This document shows, one piece after another, positions 63,548-64,000 of a stretch of DNA of 64,000 bases. Each line of letters begins with the position of its first letter. Positions within the stretch are counted from its first letter, which is position 1. The stretch lies in the NCBI RefSeq assembly GCF_000632225.1, contig NZ_JFYV01000034.1:179456-243455 (forward strand), given 5' to 3'. This DNA is from Sphingomonas sp. RIT328. Lineage in GTDB: Bacteria; Pseudomonadota; Alphaproteobacteria; Sphingomonadales; Sphingomonadaceae. A program made the position numbers and the translations under genes. The notes beneath the pieces were generated by a model, which did no database searches, was not told the origin of the DNA, and saw only the letters and a list, made by a program, of their open reading frames with translations.

Positions 63548-63770
63548 GGAGGCAGGTCTCCTGGCTCACGGGTCATCACGGTGGTTCCGGCCTTCCCGGG
63601 CGCACGCACCCAGTGACACATGAAGGAACCGCCGCTCGCCGCTTACAGTTGCGGGGGCAGCGCCGGATTCTGTCCCGAAGGACACCACCGGCTTCCCGTC
63701 TTAGCCCCATCGCCGCGAGCGGAAATGGGGAACCTCGACACGACGGTTCAACACCATCGGGCGGGTGTCG
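63548..63770 (-). ncRNA. Cobalamin riboswitch
   Basis: Read on the minus strand, the leader contains the B12 box GAGCCAGGAGACCTGCC (63551-63567), the conserved CCCCGCAACTGTAAGC core, GGGAAGCCGGTG, and GACAGAATCCGGCGC. All lie in the right order for an adenosylcobalamin aptamer. It ends about 130 bases before the DUF1852 start. Binding of B12 would lower expression of mesX-mesD, in line with cells using MetH when B12 is available. Outer boundaries are approximate. Confidence 0.93.
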
Positions 63771-63781
63771 TCAATCCTGAC

Positions 63782-63797
63782 ATAAAGATATCTTTAT
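63782..63797. promoter_or_regulatory. 16-bp AT-rich palindrome upstream of riboswitch
   Basis: ATAAAGATATCTTTAT is perfectly self-complementary, and a second GATAT-type half follows. It stands out against the surrounding GC and lies where the promoter of the mesXD transcript should be. An ArsR-type regulator responding to S-adenosyl compounds is a possible binder; not shown. Confidence 0.5.
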
Positions 63798-63897
63798 ATC
63801 TTGATGTCGCGGTGGACGAGGGTGTCTTCGGCTGGACAGCCCGGAACGCACGAAAGCCCCGGGCCGTGGGGGCTGGGGCATTGGTGGTGTTTTGGGA

Positions 63898-63974
<77 letters not shown>

Positions 63975-64000
63975 ACACTGGGTGTTGTGCGGGGTTGTGC

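Noticed and set aside
63428..63616. Plus-strand frames in the mesX leader
   Set aside because: They lie on the strand opposite the cobalamin riboswitch and have no protein-like composition.

Overview
The window is a continuous stretch of a high-GC alphaproteobacterial chromosome, most likely Sphingomonas or a close relative. Supporting signs are a GapR/DUF2312 protein, the DUF1244 and DUF3297 families, a cpoB-tilS-ftsH block, dispersed PHA genes, many TAT or Sec exported glycan enzymes, a large TonB-dependent receptor, and an initiator tRNA with the alphaproteobacterial CAGG/CCTG anticodon stem. No rRNA, prophage, CRISPR array or conjugative module is visible. Genus assignment is inference from gene content.

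Bases 1-33,700 are mostly core genes: a truncated glycosyltransferase, pyruvate kinase, gapR, a queuosine-precursor transporter, PHA synthase with a phasin behind a strong palindromic operator, clpS, a Crp/Fnr regulator, murA, a CorC-like protein, an OmpA lipoprotein, PEP carboxylase, ptsP, a RodZ-like protein, cpoB-tilS-ftsH, an orphan molybdopterin oxidase subunit, hemH, phaB, rpmB, tadA and an ArsR regulator. The gaps between them hold at least two dispersed palindromic repeat families. One copy is split by a 1,020-bp IS481-type element whose inverted repeats and 6-bp target duplication are both intact.

Bases 34,600-43,300 form a fucose-use locus. On the minus strand a FucP-type permease, an aldo/keto reductase fused to a UxaA-N (SAF) domain, a UxaA large subunit and a short-chain dehydrogenase overlap by ATGA at every junction. 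Divergently, an IclR regulator, two GDSL esterases and a GH29 alpha-L-fucosidase are coupled in the same way. Together they would release, import and begin oxidising L-fucose by the non-phosphorylated route. A lactonase and the last cleavage enzyme are not in the window.

Bases 43,300-51,100 hold a SulP transporter behind a structured leader RNA, two exported ferritin-like proteins, and a TonB-dependent receptor coupled to a phosphoinositide-type phospholipase C. Bases 51,080-58,930 hold an ABC export operon (adaptor, ATPase, GIN-domain protein, one-TM small protein, FtsX-type permease). It is divergent from a two-component pair whose NtrC-like regulator has a decayed AAA+ domain and an 11-C tract ahead of its DNA-binding domain.

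Bases 58,900-63,974 carry a GH10 xylanase, a GDSL hydrolase, and a B12-independent methionine synthase pair (core MetE plus DUF1852). That pair lies behind a clear cobalamin riboswitch, with an AT-rich palindrome upstream of it. The window ends with tRNA-fMet.
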